A stretch of DNA of 6,254 nt from NCBI GenBank assembly GCA_945483525.1, contig CALYRV010000088.1:1-6254 (forward strand), given 5' to 3'. Position numbers and translations under genes: made by a program. The stretch comes from an uncultured Verrucomicrobiota bacterium (GTDB lineage Bacteria; Verrucomicrobiota; Kiritimatiellia; RFP12; UBA1067). Shown here piece by piece: positions 1 to 6,190 of this stretch (position 1 is its first letter; each line of letters begins with the position of its first letter). Below the pieces are notes generated by a model. It saw nothing but the letters and a program-made list of their open reading frames with translations, ran no database searches and had not been told where the DNA came from.

Positions 1-48
1 ACCAGCGCCGAATCGCCCCCGGCTCGAAAGCTTTGCGTGCATCAATTC

Positions 49-98
49 AAAAAAGAAATATCCTAAATAGCGCCCAAATGAGCACATAATCCGGATAT
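49..98 (-). terminator. Probable Rho-independent terminator of der
   Basis: Seen in sequence: ten bases after the der stop codon the minus strand can fold into a two-part hairpin. The outer stem pairs ATATCC (98 to 93) with GGATAT (63 to 58). The inner stem pairs GTGCTC (85 to 80) with GGGCGC (75 to 70) around a four-base ATTT loop, using two G-U pairs. The outer stem runs directly into TTCTTTTTT (57 to 49). A stem followed at once by a U-tract is the usual shape of an intrinsic terminator. The unpaired bases between the two stems make it weaker than a textbook case, so confidence is moderate. Confidence 0.5.
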
Positions 99-107
99 CA
101 CTTAAAC

Positions 108-1454
108 TTACTTCGCAGAATTACGAGTACGCGCCTTCAAAAAAATACGCAGCGGCGCACCTTCGAGTCCGAAACGAGCGCGAATATTCTTCTCGATAAA
201 CGAGAGATACGCGTCGGTAACCAATTTAGGATCGTTGACGAAGAGCCGAATCGTCTGCGGATTCGTCGAAACCTGAAGACCGTAATAGATCTTAAGCCGC
301 TTCCCCTTGATCATCGGCGAAAGCGTCTTCTTCGTCGCCGTGGTGATTACGCGGTTGAGCATGCCAGTCGGCAGCTTCTCCGAGGCGGAAGCCGCTGCTC
401 GATCAATCGCATCAACGGTCTTGCGCACATTGTAACCAGACTTGTTTGAGCAAAAGACGACAGGCGCGAAATTCAAGAAAGGCATCATCTGACGAAGCGC
501 CGAAAGCGCCTTCTTCTCATCAGTAACCCCTTCATGGAGCGCTAGATCCCACTTCTGACACAGCACCACACAGGCGCGATTCGCCTCGAGGATCTTGCCC
601 GCGATACGCTTGTCCTGCATCGTCGGACCAATTGAGGCGTCCAGTAGCAACAATACGACATCCGCCTCCTTGATCGCTTCCTCGCTGCGGAAAAGCGAAA
701 AATTGTCGACGGACGTCTTGGACATCTTCGTGTGCGGCTTCATACCCGCCGTATCTACAAGCATGTAATGCCGCGCCTCGGGGCCAGAACCAATCGTAAA
801 CGGAACCTCGACCGCATCTCGAGTTGTTCCCGCAATTTCTGAAACAATCACGCGCGGCGCATTGAGAAGTCGATTGATGTAAGATGACTTGCCGGCATTA
901 GGACGGCCAACGACTGCTACACGAAGGGGGCGCGCAGCGGACTCATCCTCGACTGCCGCAGGAAGTCGCTTCACGACATCCTCCAGCAGCGCCTCCACAC
1001 CGCGCCCGTGTTCGGCGGATGTAGGGAACACGGGAAGACCAAATCGCTCAAACTCCGCCGCTCGCCAATCGCCGTCCGGCGTGTCGCACTTATTCGCCGC
1101 AATTACACATGGAACTCCAGACTCGCGCACACGCTTTATAACCTCGTTATCAAGCGGCGTAATCCCCTCGCGGGTATCGACAACAATTACACAAACCGCA
1201 GAATCCTCCACCGCCAGCGCCGCCTGATTGCGCGTCTCCTCGTCTAATGGATCCTTGGTTACGCGTTTATCGAATGCGATACCGCCAGTATCAACAAGCA
1301 TTATACGACGGCCGAGAAGATCAACTTCGCGCGTGACTCGGTCACGAGTAACTCCGGGCTGATCAAAAACGATAGCGACACGCTTCTTCGCGATACGATT
1401 GAAAAGCGCGCTTTTGCCAGTATTGGGACGCCCGACTAACGAGACGACGTTCAT
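108..1454 (-). CDS. der: Ribosome biogenesis GTPase Der (EngA), two G domains plus KH-like domain
   Basis: Der is an essential cytoplasmic GTPase with two tandem G domains that helps assemble the 50S ribosomal subunit. At 448 residues it has normal family length. First G domain: G1 GRPNTGKS (8-15), G2 GVTRD (34-38), G3 DTGG (55-58), G4 NKCD (121-124), G5 SAE (146-148). Second: G1 GRPNAGKS (183-190), G2 GTTRD (209-213), G3 DTAG (234-237), then QKWD (300-303) where NKWD is expected, and a G5 region reading CSNKSG (335-340) rather than the usual SA form. A KH-like C-terminal domain spans about 355-440. The ATG is well placed because the protein opens just before the first P-loop, as in other Der proteins. 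No Shine-Dalgarno site precedes it; an extended -10 element lies 10 bp upstream, so the mRNA may be leaderless. It sits 21 bp after the GH5-CE4 gene but is functionally unrelated to it. Identity is certain; the effect of the altered G4 is unknown. Confidence 0.98.
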   Translation of the reverse strand: MNVVSLVGRPNTGKSALFNRIAKKRVAIVFDQPGVTRDRVTREVDLLGRRIMLVDTGGIAFDKRVTKDPLDEETRNQAALAVEDSAVCVIVVDTREGITPLDNEVIKRVRESGVPCVIAANKCDTPDGDWRAAEFERFGLPVFPTSAEHGRGVEALLEDVVKRLPAAVEDESAARPLRVAVVGRPNAGKSSYINRLLNAPRVIVSEIAGTTRDAVEVPFTIGSGPEARHYMLVDTAGMKPHTKMSKTSVDNFSLFRSEEAIKEADVVLLLLDASIGPTMQDKRIAGKILEANRACVVLCQKWDLALHEGVTDEKKALSALRQMMPFLNFAPVVFCSNKSGYNVRKTVDAIDRAAASASEKLPTGMLNRVITTATKKTLSPMIKGKRLKIYYGLQVSTNPQTIRLFVNDPKLVTDAYLSFIEKNIRARFGLEGAPLRIFLKARTRNSAK

Positions 1455-1464
1455 AGATGCGGAT

Positions 1465-1473
1465 ATTATATCA
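1465..1473 (-). promoter_or_regulatory. Extended -10 promoter for der, implying a leaderless or near-leaderless mRNA
   Basis: Seen in sequence: the minus strand reads TGATATAAT, a perfect extended -10 (TGN-TATAAT), in the 21-bp gap between the GH5-CE4 stop and the der ATG. Only 10 bp separate the TATAAT from the ATG, so a start site 6 to 8 bp downstream leaves a leader of about 3 to 5 bases. I found no good -35 at 16 to 18 bp spacing, which is tolerable for an extended -10. There is no ribosome binding site in the gap, which agrees with leaderless translation. Confidence is moderate because an AT-rich gap can hold such a match by chance. Confidence 0.5.
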
Positions 1474-1475
1474 CA

Positions 1476-3296
1476 TTAAAGGTCACGATACAGGACAACC
1501 TTGATCACCCCTGCGTCGGCAAGCTTCTTGATTTCCTTAACATGTTCCTCGAAGTCCTCGACCTTCTCGTAGGGCATCCACGCGTTGCCTTCCTTCGTCA
1601 CACCGTGACAGAGAATGTCGATAAAGGTCTCACCGCGCTCGATGCACTGGCGGATGTACTCACCGACTCCAGAAGGAGTCCAGGCGACCGTACCGGTACC
1701 AAAGTTCTTGCGGTGCGTGTCCATCGGAATCATCCCCGCATCTCGAATCGCCTCTTCGACTTCGAAGTTCGTCTGACAATACGGATGGCAGAGATACTTC
1801 GGCGCGACGCCGATCTCACGCTTAATCGCATCCCGAGATTCCTCGAGCTCACGTTTGAGCAGTTCCGTCCTACCCTTCTCGGCAAGCTCCCTTAAGCTCG
1901 GATGCGTAAGCGTGTGACTCGCGATCTCGTGTCCCCGCTTATAAAGATCGCGAATCTGATCCCAGTCCATATACGAACGCCGCCCGAGCTTCGTATCGAC
2001 CGCACCCTTGCCGATCTGCGCGGTAATGAGATTGAAGACGCCGCGGAAACCGTACTTCTCAAGAATCGGCGCAACGAGTCGGTAATGCTCTTCAAAGCCG
2101 TCGTCGAAAGTCAGCACCACCTTCGGCACCACATCCTTACCGAAGCACGCATTCAGCAACTCTGGCGAGAGGAACTCGCGCGTGTCATCATCGACGAGCG
2201 AGAAACGATTGCCGTCATTCTCCGTCGAAAGATAATTCCACACGCAGTAAGGCATATTGTACTTGTGACAGAGCTTCACCTGATCGCGCATATAGCAGAC
2301 ACGCGAGGCCTTCGGCGCATGACGAATCGTACCGAACTCTCCGTGCCACAGGATCTTGCCTGGGTGCCTGGCGAGCCACTCGAAGGCGTCATGAGTATTC
2401 TTCTCAAGCCAATCAAAATCGACGCGCTTGACGTTCTCCCAGTGCTTCAGATCGTCGCCGACGAGCTTCACCACGTCCTTATAGCGCTGGACATCGTCGG
2501 ACGGATACTGCATCACGCGGTTCGCATAGAGATTGCCCGCCTGCAACACGCCGCGCTGATGCGTGAACTCGCCAGGATCGTAGTTGTGGAAGGTGTAGAC
2601 AACCTTGGGATCGTCCCAAACCTTGAGGAGGGGTAGTCCGCAGGGGCGACCGCCGCAAGTCGGACCTACCACGATCCAACGGTCGGGGTTCTTCGCCCTG
2701 AGCGCCTTGATCGTGCGGTCCGCGAGATCATTCCACTTCTCGGGATCGGCGTCACCGCGGACCTCGTTCAAGAGTTCGAACGCGACGCCCTTCTTATCAT
2801 GATAACGACGCTCAAACTCCAGCCAGCAGTCGATGAAGCGCTGCTGCAGATCCGGCGACTCCATCAGTCCCTTCTTCTCCTTGATGTCGCAGTAGTTGCC
2901 GAGCGCCTTGTGCATATTAAGGACGACATTGACCTTGTACTTCTCGCACCAGCCGAGGAACTGATCGATCTTCCTAAATGTCACCTCACGGTACTTGCCC
3001 TCCGCCTCCTCCATCACGATCTGATCGAAACCGAGACGGATATGGTCAAAGCCGCACTTCGCGACGTACTTGACGTCCCGCTCGGTGATATAGCTCTCAA
3101 AGTGCTCGAGATCCCCCTGCGTGATCGGATAGCGCCACTCGTCCTTCAGCACGTTGAAGCGCTTGTAGTTCGTCAGCCACCCACCCATGCCGATGCCGTG
3201 CATAAAGCCCGGCCAGGATTCGGACTTGACGACTTCAGCAGACAATGCCACGAAGCACATCATAAAGGCAACTAAAGCCAACATCGTTCTTTTCAT
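1476..3296 (-). CDS. Secreted bifunctional GH5 glycoside hydrolase / CE4 (NodB) polysaccharide deacetylase
   Basis: A 606-residue exported two-enzyme fusion. Residues 1-20 are a clear signal peptide (KR at positions 2-3, hydrophobic core, likely cut after ALSA). Residues about 30-380 are a GH5 (cellulase-type) barrel: conserved Arg in HIRLGF (R87), His in NMHK (H129), the acid/base in LLNEV (E178), HNYDP (H237, Y239), FTHQ (244-247), the nucleophile in WHGEFG (E320), and Trp353. The retaining catalytic glutamate pair is intact. Residues about 390-606 are a NodB/CE4 domain: TFDDG (396-400), metal ligands in SHTLTH (H461, H465), and the last motif ILCHG (H564). Motif 3 reads LCHPY (502-506), lacking the usual Arg. 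GH5 enzymes cut beta-glucans, mannans and similar chains; CE4 enzymes deacetylate xylan, chitin or peptidoglycan. The pairing suggests an acetylated plant or microbial polysaccharide, which I infer rather than see. A strong AAGGAG site lies six bases before the ATG. Domain calls are firm; substrate is open. Confidence 0.93.
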   Translation of the reverse strand: MKRTMLALVAFMMCFVALSAEVVKSESWPGFMHGIGMGGWLTNYKRFNVLKDEWRYPITQGDLEHFESYITERDVKYVAKCGFDHIRLGFDQIVMEEAEGKYREVTFRKIDQFLGWCEKYKVNVVLNMHKALGNYCDIKEKKGLMESPDLQQRFIDCWLEFERRYHDKKGVAFELLNEVRGDADPEKWNDLADRTIKALRAKNPDRWIVVGPTCGGRPCGLPLLKVWDDPKVVYTFHNYDPGEFTHQRGVLQAGNLYANRVMQYPSDDVQRYKDVVKLVGDDLKHWENVKRVDFDWLEKNTHDAFEWLARHPGKILWHGEFGTIRHAPKASRVCYMRDQVKLCHKYNMPYCVWNYLSTENDGNRFSLVDDDTREFLSPELLNACFGKDVVPKVVLTFDDGFEEHYRLVAPILEKYGFRGVFNLITAQIGKGAVDTKLGRRSYMDWDQIRDLYKRGHEIASHTLTHPSLRELAEKGRTELLKRELEESRDAIKREIGVAPKYLCHPYCQTNFEVEEAIRDAGMIPMDTHRKNFGTGTVAWTPSGVGEYIRQCIERGETFIDILCHGVTKEGNAWMPYEKVEDFEEHVKEIKKLADAGVIKVVLYRDL

Positions 3297-3299
3297 ACT

Positions 3300-3527
3300 T
3301 CACTCCTTTACCGTAAGCCCATTACCTTCTAACGCGGTGACACGAACCGGGCGAACGACCGAAAACGCGCATTCGGAAACATTGCTCACGACTGCTTCCG
3401 TGTCAGACACGCCGACACAACTGATGGCGGTATTTGCATTCGCGACATAGCCCTTCCCCATCAGCAGCTTCACGCGATTGGTCTCGCCGGGCACCGCCCA
3501 GAAGTCGGGATCAGTCTTATTATTCGA
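3300..3527 (-). pseudogene. Orphan C-terminal coding remnant (75 codons) between the two secreted-enzyme genes
   Basis: Seen in sequence: an uninterrupted stretch of 75 codons plus TGA, bounded upstream by another in-frame TGA (3530 to 3528). It contains no ATG near its 5' end. The best start would be a GTG at 3494 without a Shine-Dalgarno site. The translation looks like real protein: it opens with NNKTDPDFWAVPGETN, has mixed hydrophobic beta-strand-like segments (AISCVGVSD, AFSVVRPVRVTA), and ends LTVKE, with GC-leaning third positions. It has no signal peptide. The DPDFW start resembles the HPEFW segment (247-251) that closes the NodB domain of the neighbouring 825-residue protein, where a beta-rich part follows. 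I infer that this is the tail of a lost or truncated deacetylase-like gene. It could also be a short real gene using GTG, or part of the leader of the GH5-CE4 mRNA. No family recognised with confidence. Confidence 0.4.
3303..3309 (-). promoter_or_regulatory. Ribosome binding site of the GH5-CE4 gene
   Basis: The minus strand reads AAAGGAG, with six bases between it and the ATG at 3296. This fixes the start of the GH5-CE4 protein and gives it a proper signal peptide. The AAG GAG of this site is also the last two codons of the open stretch just upstream, whose TGA lies in frame one codon before the ATG. Confidence 0.85.
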
Positions 3528-3547
3528 TCATTCCGGATATTTCTCAA
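3519..3547 (-). promoter_or_regulatory. Sigma70-like promoter upstream of the GH5-CE4 gene
   Basis: Seen in sequence: TTGAGA (3547 to 3542) and AATAAT (3524 to 3519) separated by exactly 17 bp, each matching the sigma70 consensus at five of six positions. The -35 overlaps the TGA stop codon of the 825-residue gene. A transcript would begin near 3512 and carry a leader of about 215 bases before the GH5-CE4 ATG, covering the orphan coding remnant. If used, it would let the fusion enzyme be made apart from the upstream deacetylase. The good spacing supports it; no experimental evidence. Confidence 0.45.
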
Positions 3548-6021
3548 TTATGCCGAATCGTCCACTTCCAGGTGTAGGCGGTACCGTCGGAGACCTTGCC
3601 GCCCCACTGACAGCAGCCGTCGGGACAGATCTGCATCGCGGACAAAGGGTTGTTCCACTGACGACGGTCGGTGAAGTTCATCAGCTGCGCACCGTCGAAC
3701 TCAATGGTCCATTCTCCGTTGCTGAGCGTCTTGAACGCCGGAAGCTTGCACGTCTTGGCATCGAACTCCTTCGGATAATCGATCGTCTTTTCCGCGCCCT
3801 TGGCGTCCGTAATCGTCAACGTATTCGCGGTGTAGAACGCAATCGGCGCATAGATCGCAGAGCACGCGTTCGCGCCCTTCCAGGTCACACCCTCCTTCAC
3901 CTGGATCATACCCTCGAAACTGATCGCATCCTTAGTGACGCGGTAGGTGGTGCGGTAGGCGTAGTCGTCACTCGCCGTGCCCATGGGACAATCCATCGTG
4001 CAGTCGAGGGAATCCGCGGTGCGCTTATAAACCGGCTTTACCGCGCAGGTCTTCTTCGTAAGCGACTTGCAGTTCTCGTAGCCGAAACCCTCGACGATTT
4101 TCTTACCCGCATAAAGCGGGGAACGGGGCTGGCCGTCCGGCTTGAACTCGACGGTCCAACCGTCGGACTCGAACACGCACTCCCGCGTCTCAGTCTTGGG
4201 CTTGACGAACTTCACGGCCTTGTCGACGCTCTTGTCATCGCAGACCGAGAGGAGGAACGCCTTCGGGATCCACGGCTGGAACCACTCCCACACGTAGATG
4301 AGTCGGTTGAGTCCCTTCTTCACCGGCACCTTGAACTCGCCACCCTTCGCATCGTAAAGTTTGCCGTTGAGATAAAACTTCGTCTTCTCCCACTTCGCGC
4401 GGTTGACGAGCAGGTCCTTCTCGCCGTCCGACTCGCAGACGAAATCGACCGCCGCGAGGAAGAAGGGACGGTCCTTCGGCGTCGCGGTCTTCATCGCCTC
4501 CTTGAAGTCCGCCGGAACGGACGCATCCCACGGAATATACGCCGCCGCGGAGAAGCCGCAGCGCTGCTTGTCCGCCATCGAATACCAGTACTGGTCGATG
4601 CGATCGCCGAGATTCGGCAGCGTCGCCTCCGGAACCGAAAGTGCGACCCACTTCGCCTCGTCATAATGGTCGCCGTCCATCGGACCCATCACCAGCGTGC
4701 AGTCACGCGGCGTACCGCCGACCTTGGCCTTCGCGCCATCAACAGTTTCGGTCGCGTAGAGACGTCCGCGCTTGCCGTCCTTGATAAAATCTACCTGAAC
4801 CACATAGAGGTGGTCGCCTTCTTGATAATCCGCGAGCGTGTTCCTCTCGCCGAGCGAGACCGACTTCTCCGCCTCTTGCGCGAGGATACGTCCTTCGGAC
4901 CACATCGGGGCGGGATTGACCACGACCTGGACGATCTTCGCGTCGCCTTCGAACTTATACGCGAGCGCACCCTTCGCCTCGTCCACCGAAACCGCAAGTT
5001 TGAGTCCGGGGAACTTCGCGCTCACGCCGTCCTTCATCACGTCGATCTTCTCAGGCATCGCCGTCACGGCGTCAAAACCGTCCTTCACCTCGACCTTGAC
5101 CGCCTTTACGTCGCCAAAGACGTAGGTGAGCGGCTGCACTTCGCCGAGATACGCGGGGTCGTGACGCTGCACCTCGAAGGTCGCGGTGTTGCCCTTCACA
5201 CCGAGTTTCTTCGCCTCGAAATGCCAGAACTCGTAACGGTACGCGCCGTAATGCGCGTCGTCCGTCACCCAGAACTCGGGATGGTCGGCGATCGTCTTCT
5301 TCAGCCATTGCTCCTGCTTCAGCACTCCGTCTGGCTTGCACCAGGAATGAATACCGAAGGTGATCTTCGGATAATCGGGATTCTTCTCGACCGCGGCGAT
5401 GCCGTCCGCGACACCCTGCCAGTAGTGCTTCTCGTCCGGTGCCGAATCGTTCGCACCAAAGGTATTGCCCGGCATCCACTCGCTCGGCGGCTGCTCGGTG
5501 GCCTCCAACGGCCAGTCGGACGAGACGAAGATTCCGGCGTTGACGAGGATCTTCGCAAGCTTCGCGGCCCGTCCGGGCTCGAGCGAACAAGACCAGTTGA
5601 ACGGGATGACGAACGAGGTGTTCGGCATGTCGGCTCCAGTCTCGACGATGATCTTCTCGTTCATCACCTCGCGGAACATGCGGTTCACGCCGGACTCCAT
5701 CAGGAACGGATGGCTCACGGTATGATTGCCGAAACGTCCGCCGTTCGCCTTGATCTTCGGCAGCAAGTCCTTGACGAAACCCTTATCGCCGTTCAGGAAG
5801 AACATCGGTTGCATACCGACGCGCTTGAACATCTCCGAGCGCTCGACGTGCGCAGGGGCAGAATCATCCCAACGCGAAGTGAACGCGAGTTTCTTCCCGC
5901 CATAGATCGGCGCGACCGCGATCTGCGCCTTCTGCGCATCCGCGGCGCTTGCGAACGTCGCGGTAACGATTTCCGGCTTCGTAAATGACAAAGCCGCGGC
6001 TACGACCAGCATGGTGTTCAT
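3544..6021 (-). CDS. Large exported protein with divergent N-terminal NodB (polysaccharide deacetylase) domain and beta-rich, Cys-rich C-terminal modules
   Basis: An 825-residue protein. The start is set by AGGAGGT nine bases upstream and an in-frame stop before that. Residues 4-12 (MLVVAAALS) are a short hydrophobic signal-like segment without the usual N-terminal Lys/Arg, so export is likely but not certain. A divergent NodB domain covers about 45-260: RWDDS (50-54) replaces TFDDG, metal ligands sit in NHTVSH (H100, H104), motif 3 is VIPFNW (138-143), SSDW (167-170) follows, and the last motif is FGIHSW (222-227, H225). This is enough for a metal-dependent deacetylase site. Residues about 265-375 and 380-600 look like beta-sandwich modules; KFYLNGKLYD (548-557) followed by VPVKKGLNRLIYV is typical of jelly-roll carbohydrate-binding or GH2-type accessory domains. 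Residues about 612-825 form a final module with ten cysteines. The substrate is probably an acetylated polysaccharide shared with the downstream GH5-CE4 enzyme; that is inferred from position. Not a member I can name beyond NodB-like. Confidence 0.85.
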   Translation of the reverse strand: MNTMLVVAAALSFTKPEIVTATFASAADAQKAQIAVAPIYGGKKLAFTSRWDDSAPAHVERSEMFKRVGMQPMFFLNGDKGFVKDLLPKIKANGGRFGNHTVSHPFLMESGVNRMFREVMNEKIIVETGADMPNTSFVIPFNWSCSLEPGRAAKLAKILVNAGIFVSSDWPLEATEQPPSEWMPGNTFGANDSAPDEKHYWQGVADGIAAVEKNPDYPKITFGIHSWCKPDGVLKQEQWLKKTIADHPEFWVTDDAHYGAYRYEFWHFEAKKLGVKGNTATFEVQRHDPAYLGEVQPLTYVFGDVKAVKVEVKDGFDAVTAMPEKIDVMKDGVSAKFPGLKLAVSVDEAKGALAYKFEGDAKIVQVVVNPAPMWSEGRILAQEAEKSVSLGERNTLADYQEGDHLYVVQVDFIKDGKRGRLYATETVDGAKAKVGGTPRDCTLVMGPMDGDHYDEAKWVALSVPEATLPNLGDRIDQYWYSMADKQRCGFSAAAYIPWDASVPADFKEAMKTATPKDRPFFLAAVDFVCESDGEKDLLVNRAKWEKTKFYLNGKLYDAKGGEFKVPVKKGLNRLIYVWEWFQPWIPKAFLLSVCDDKSVDKAVKFVKPKTETRECVFESDGWTVEFKPDGQPRSPLYAGKKIVEGFGYENCKSLTKKTCAVKPVYKRTADSLDCTMDCPMGTASDDYAYRTTYRVTKDAISFEGMIQVKEGVTWKGANACSAIYAPIAFYTANTLTITDAKGAEKTIDYPKEFDAKTCKLPAFKTLSNGEWTIEFDGAQLMNFTDRRQWNNPLSAMQICPDGCCQWGGKVSDGTAYTWKWTIRHN

Positions 6022-6030
6022 CTTCTTACT

Positions 6031-6037
6031 ACCTCCT
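6031..6037 (-). promoter_or_regulatory. Ribosome binding site of the 825-residue deacetylase gene
   Basis: AGGAGGT on the minus strand, nine bases before the ATG at 6021. The spacing is slightly long. The next in-frame ATG (6012) is too far away, and the frame upstream meets a TGA before any other start codon, so the start is well supported. Confidence 0.8.
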
Positions 6038-6074
6038 AGTTTTCAAATCAATACAGAAAGCCGAAAAGCCAAAA

Positions 6075-6110
6075 GTGACGATTCATCCACGATGAAATCA
6101 CCCTTCATCG
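6075..6110 (-). promoter_or_regulatory. Leader region with two mutually exclusive hairpins
   Basis: Seen in sequence: in the untranslated leader, CGATGAA (on the plus strand 6090 to 6096) and TTCATCG (6104 to 6110) form a perfect 7-bp stem with a 7-base loop. The same GATGAA can instead pair with TTCATC at 6082 to 6087, extended by GTGA (6075-6078) pairing with TCAC (6098-6101). The two stems share a strand and cannot form together. This could be a simple regulatory leader. It does not match a riboswitch class I recognise, and no U-tract follows, so a terminator switch is not supported. Confidence 0.3.
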
Positions 6111-6141
6111 GCACCTGCAGCGAATGTCCAGAAGTTTGAAT

Positions 6142-6171
6142 ATTATACACCAATGGACTCCCAATCTTCAA
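6142..6171 (-). promoter_or_regulatory. Sigma70-like promoter of the deacetylase gene
   Basis: Seen in sequence: a consensus -10 TATAAT (6147 to 6142) and TTGAAG (6171 to 6166; four of six matches to TTGACA) with an 18-bp spacer. Transcription would start near 6135, giving a leader of about 115 bases before the ATG at 6021. It is the best promoter in the window and lies just downstream of a cluster of repeated boxes. Confidence 0.65.
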
Positions 6172-6190
6172 CAGGAAACAACACACACCC

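Noticed and set aside
1..66. Possible end of a convergent plus-strand gene stopping at TAA (64-66)
   Set aside because: All three plus frames are open over this short edge and none gives a recognisable protein tail, so a gene cannot be supported.
88..98. ATATCCGGA shared on the minus strand just after the der stop and just after the deacetylase stop (3539-3531)
   Set aside because: A nine-base match is expected by chance in a window of this size, and flanking bases do not extend it.
1902..3275. Plus-strand open frames opposite the GH5-CE4 gene
   Set aside because: Same in-register antisense effect; the minus-strand protein has two full catalytic domains, and the plus-strand translations have none.
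3399..3411. 13-bp palindrome CGTGTC-A-GACACG within the orphan coding stretch
   Set aside because: The single-base centre cannot form an RNA hairpin, and with one copy inside a coding-like sequence there is nothing else to mark it as an operator.
3300..3543. TGA read as a sense codon (for example Trp), which would join the deacetylase frame region, orphan tail and GH5-CE4
   Set aside because: The deacetylase ends naturally at its own TGA, the GH5-CE4 protein has its own ribosome binding site and signal peptide, and Trp is encoded by TGG throughout the genes.
3478..5988. A very long open frame on the plus strand opposite the deacetylase gene
   Set aside because: It is codon-in-register with the sense gene, so it stays open simply because the sense gene avoids TTA, CTA and TCA codons. 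Its translation is Arg/Leu-rich and low in recognisable motifs, with no signal, no domain and no ribosome binding site.
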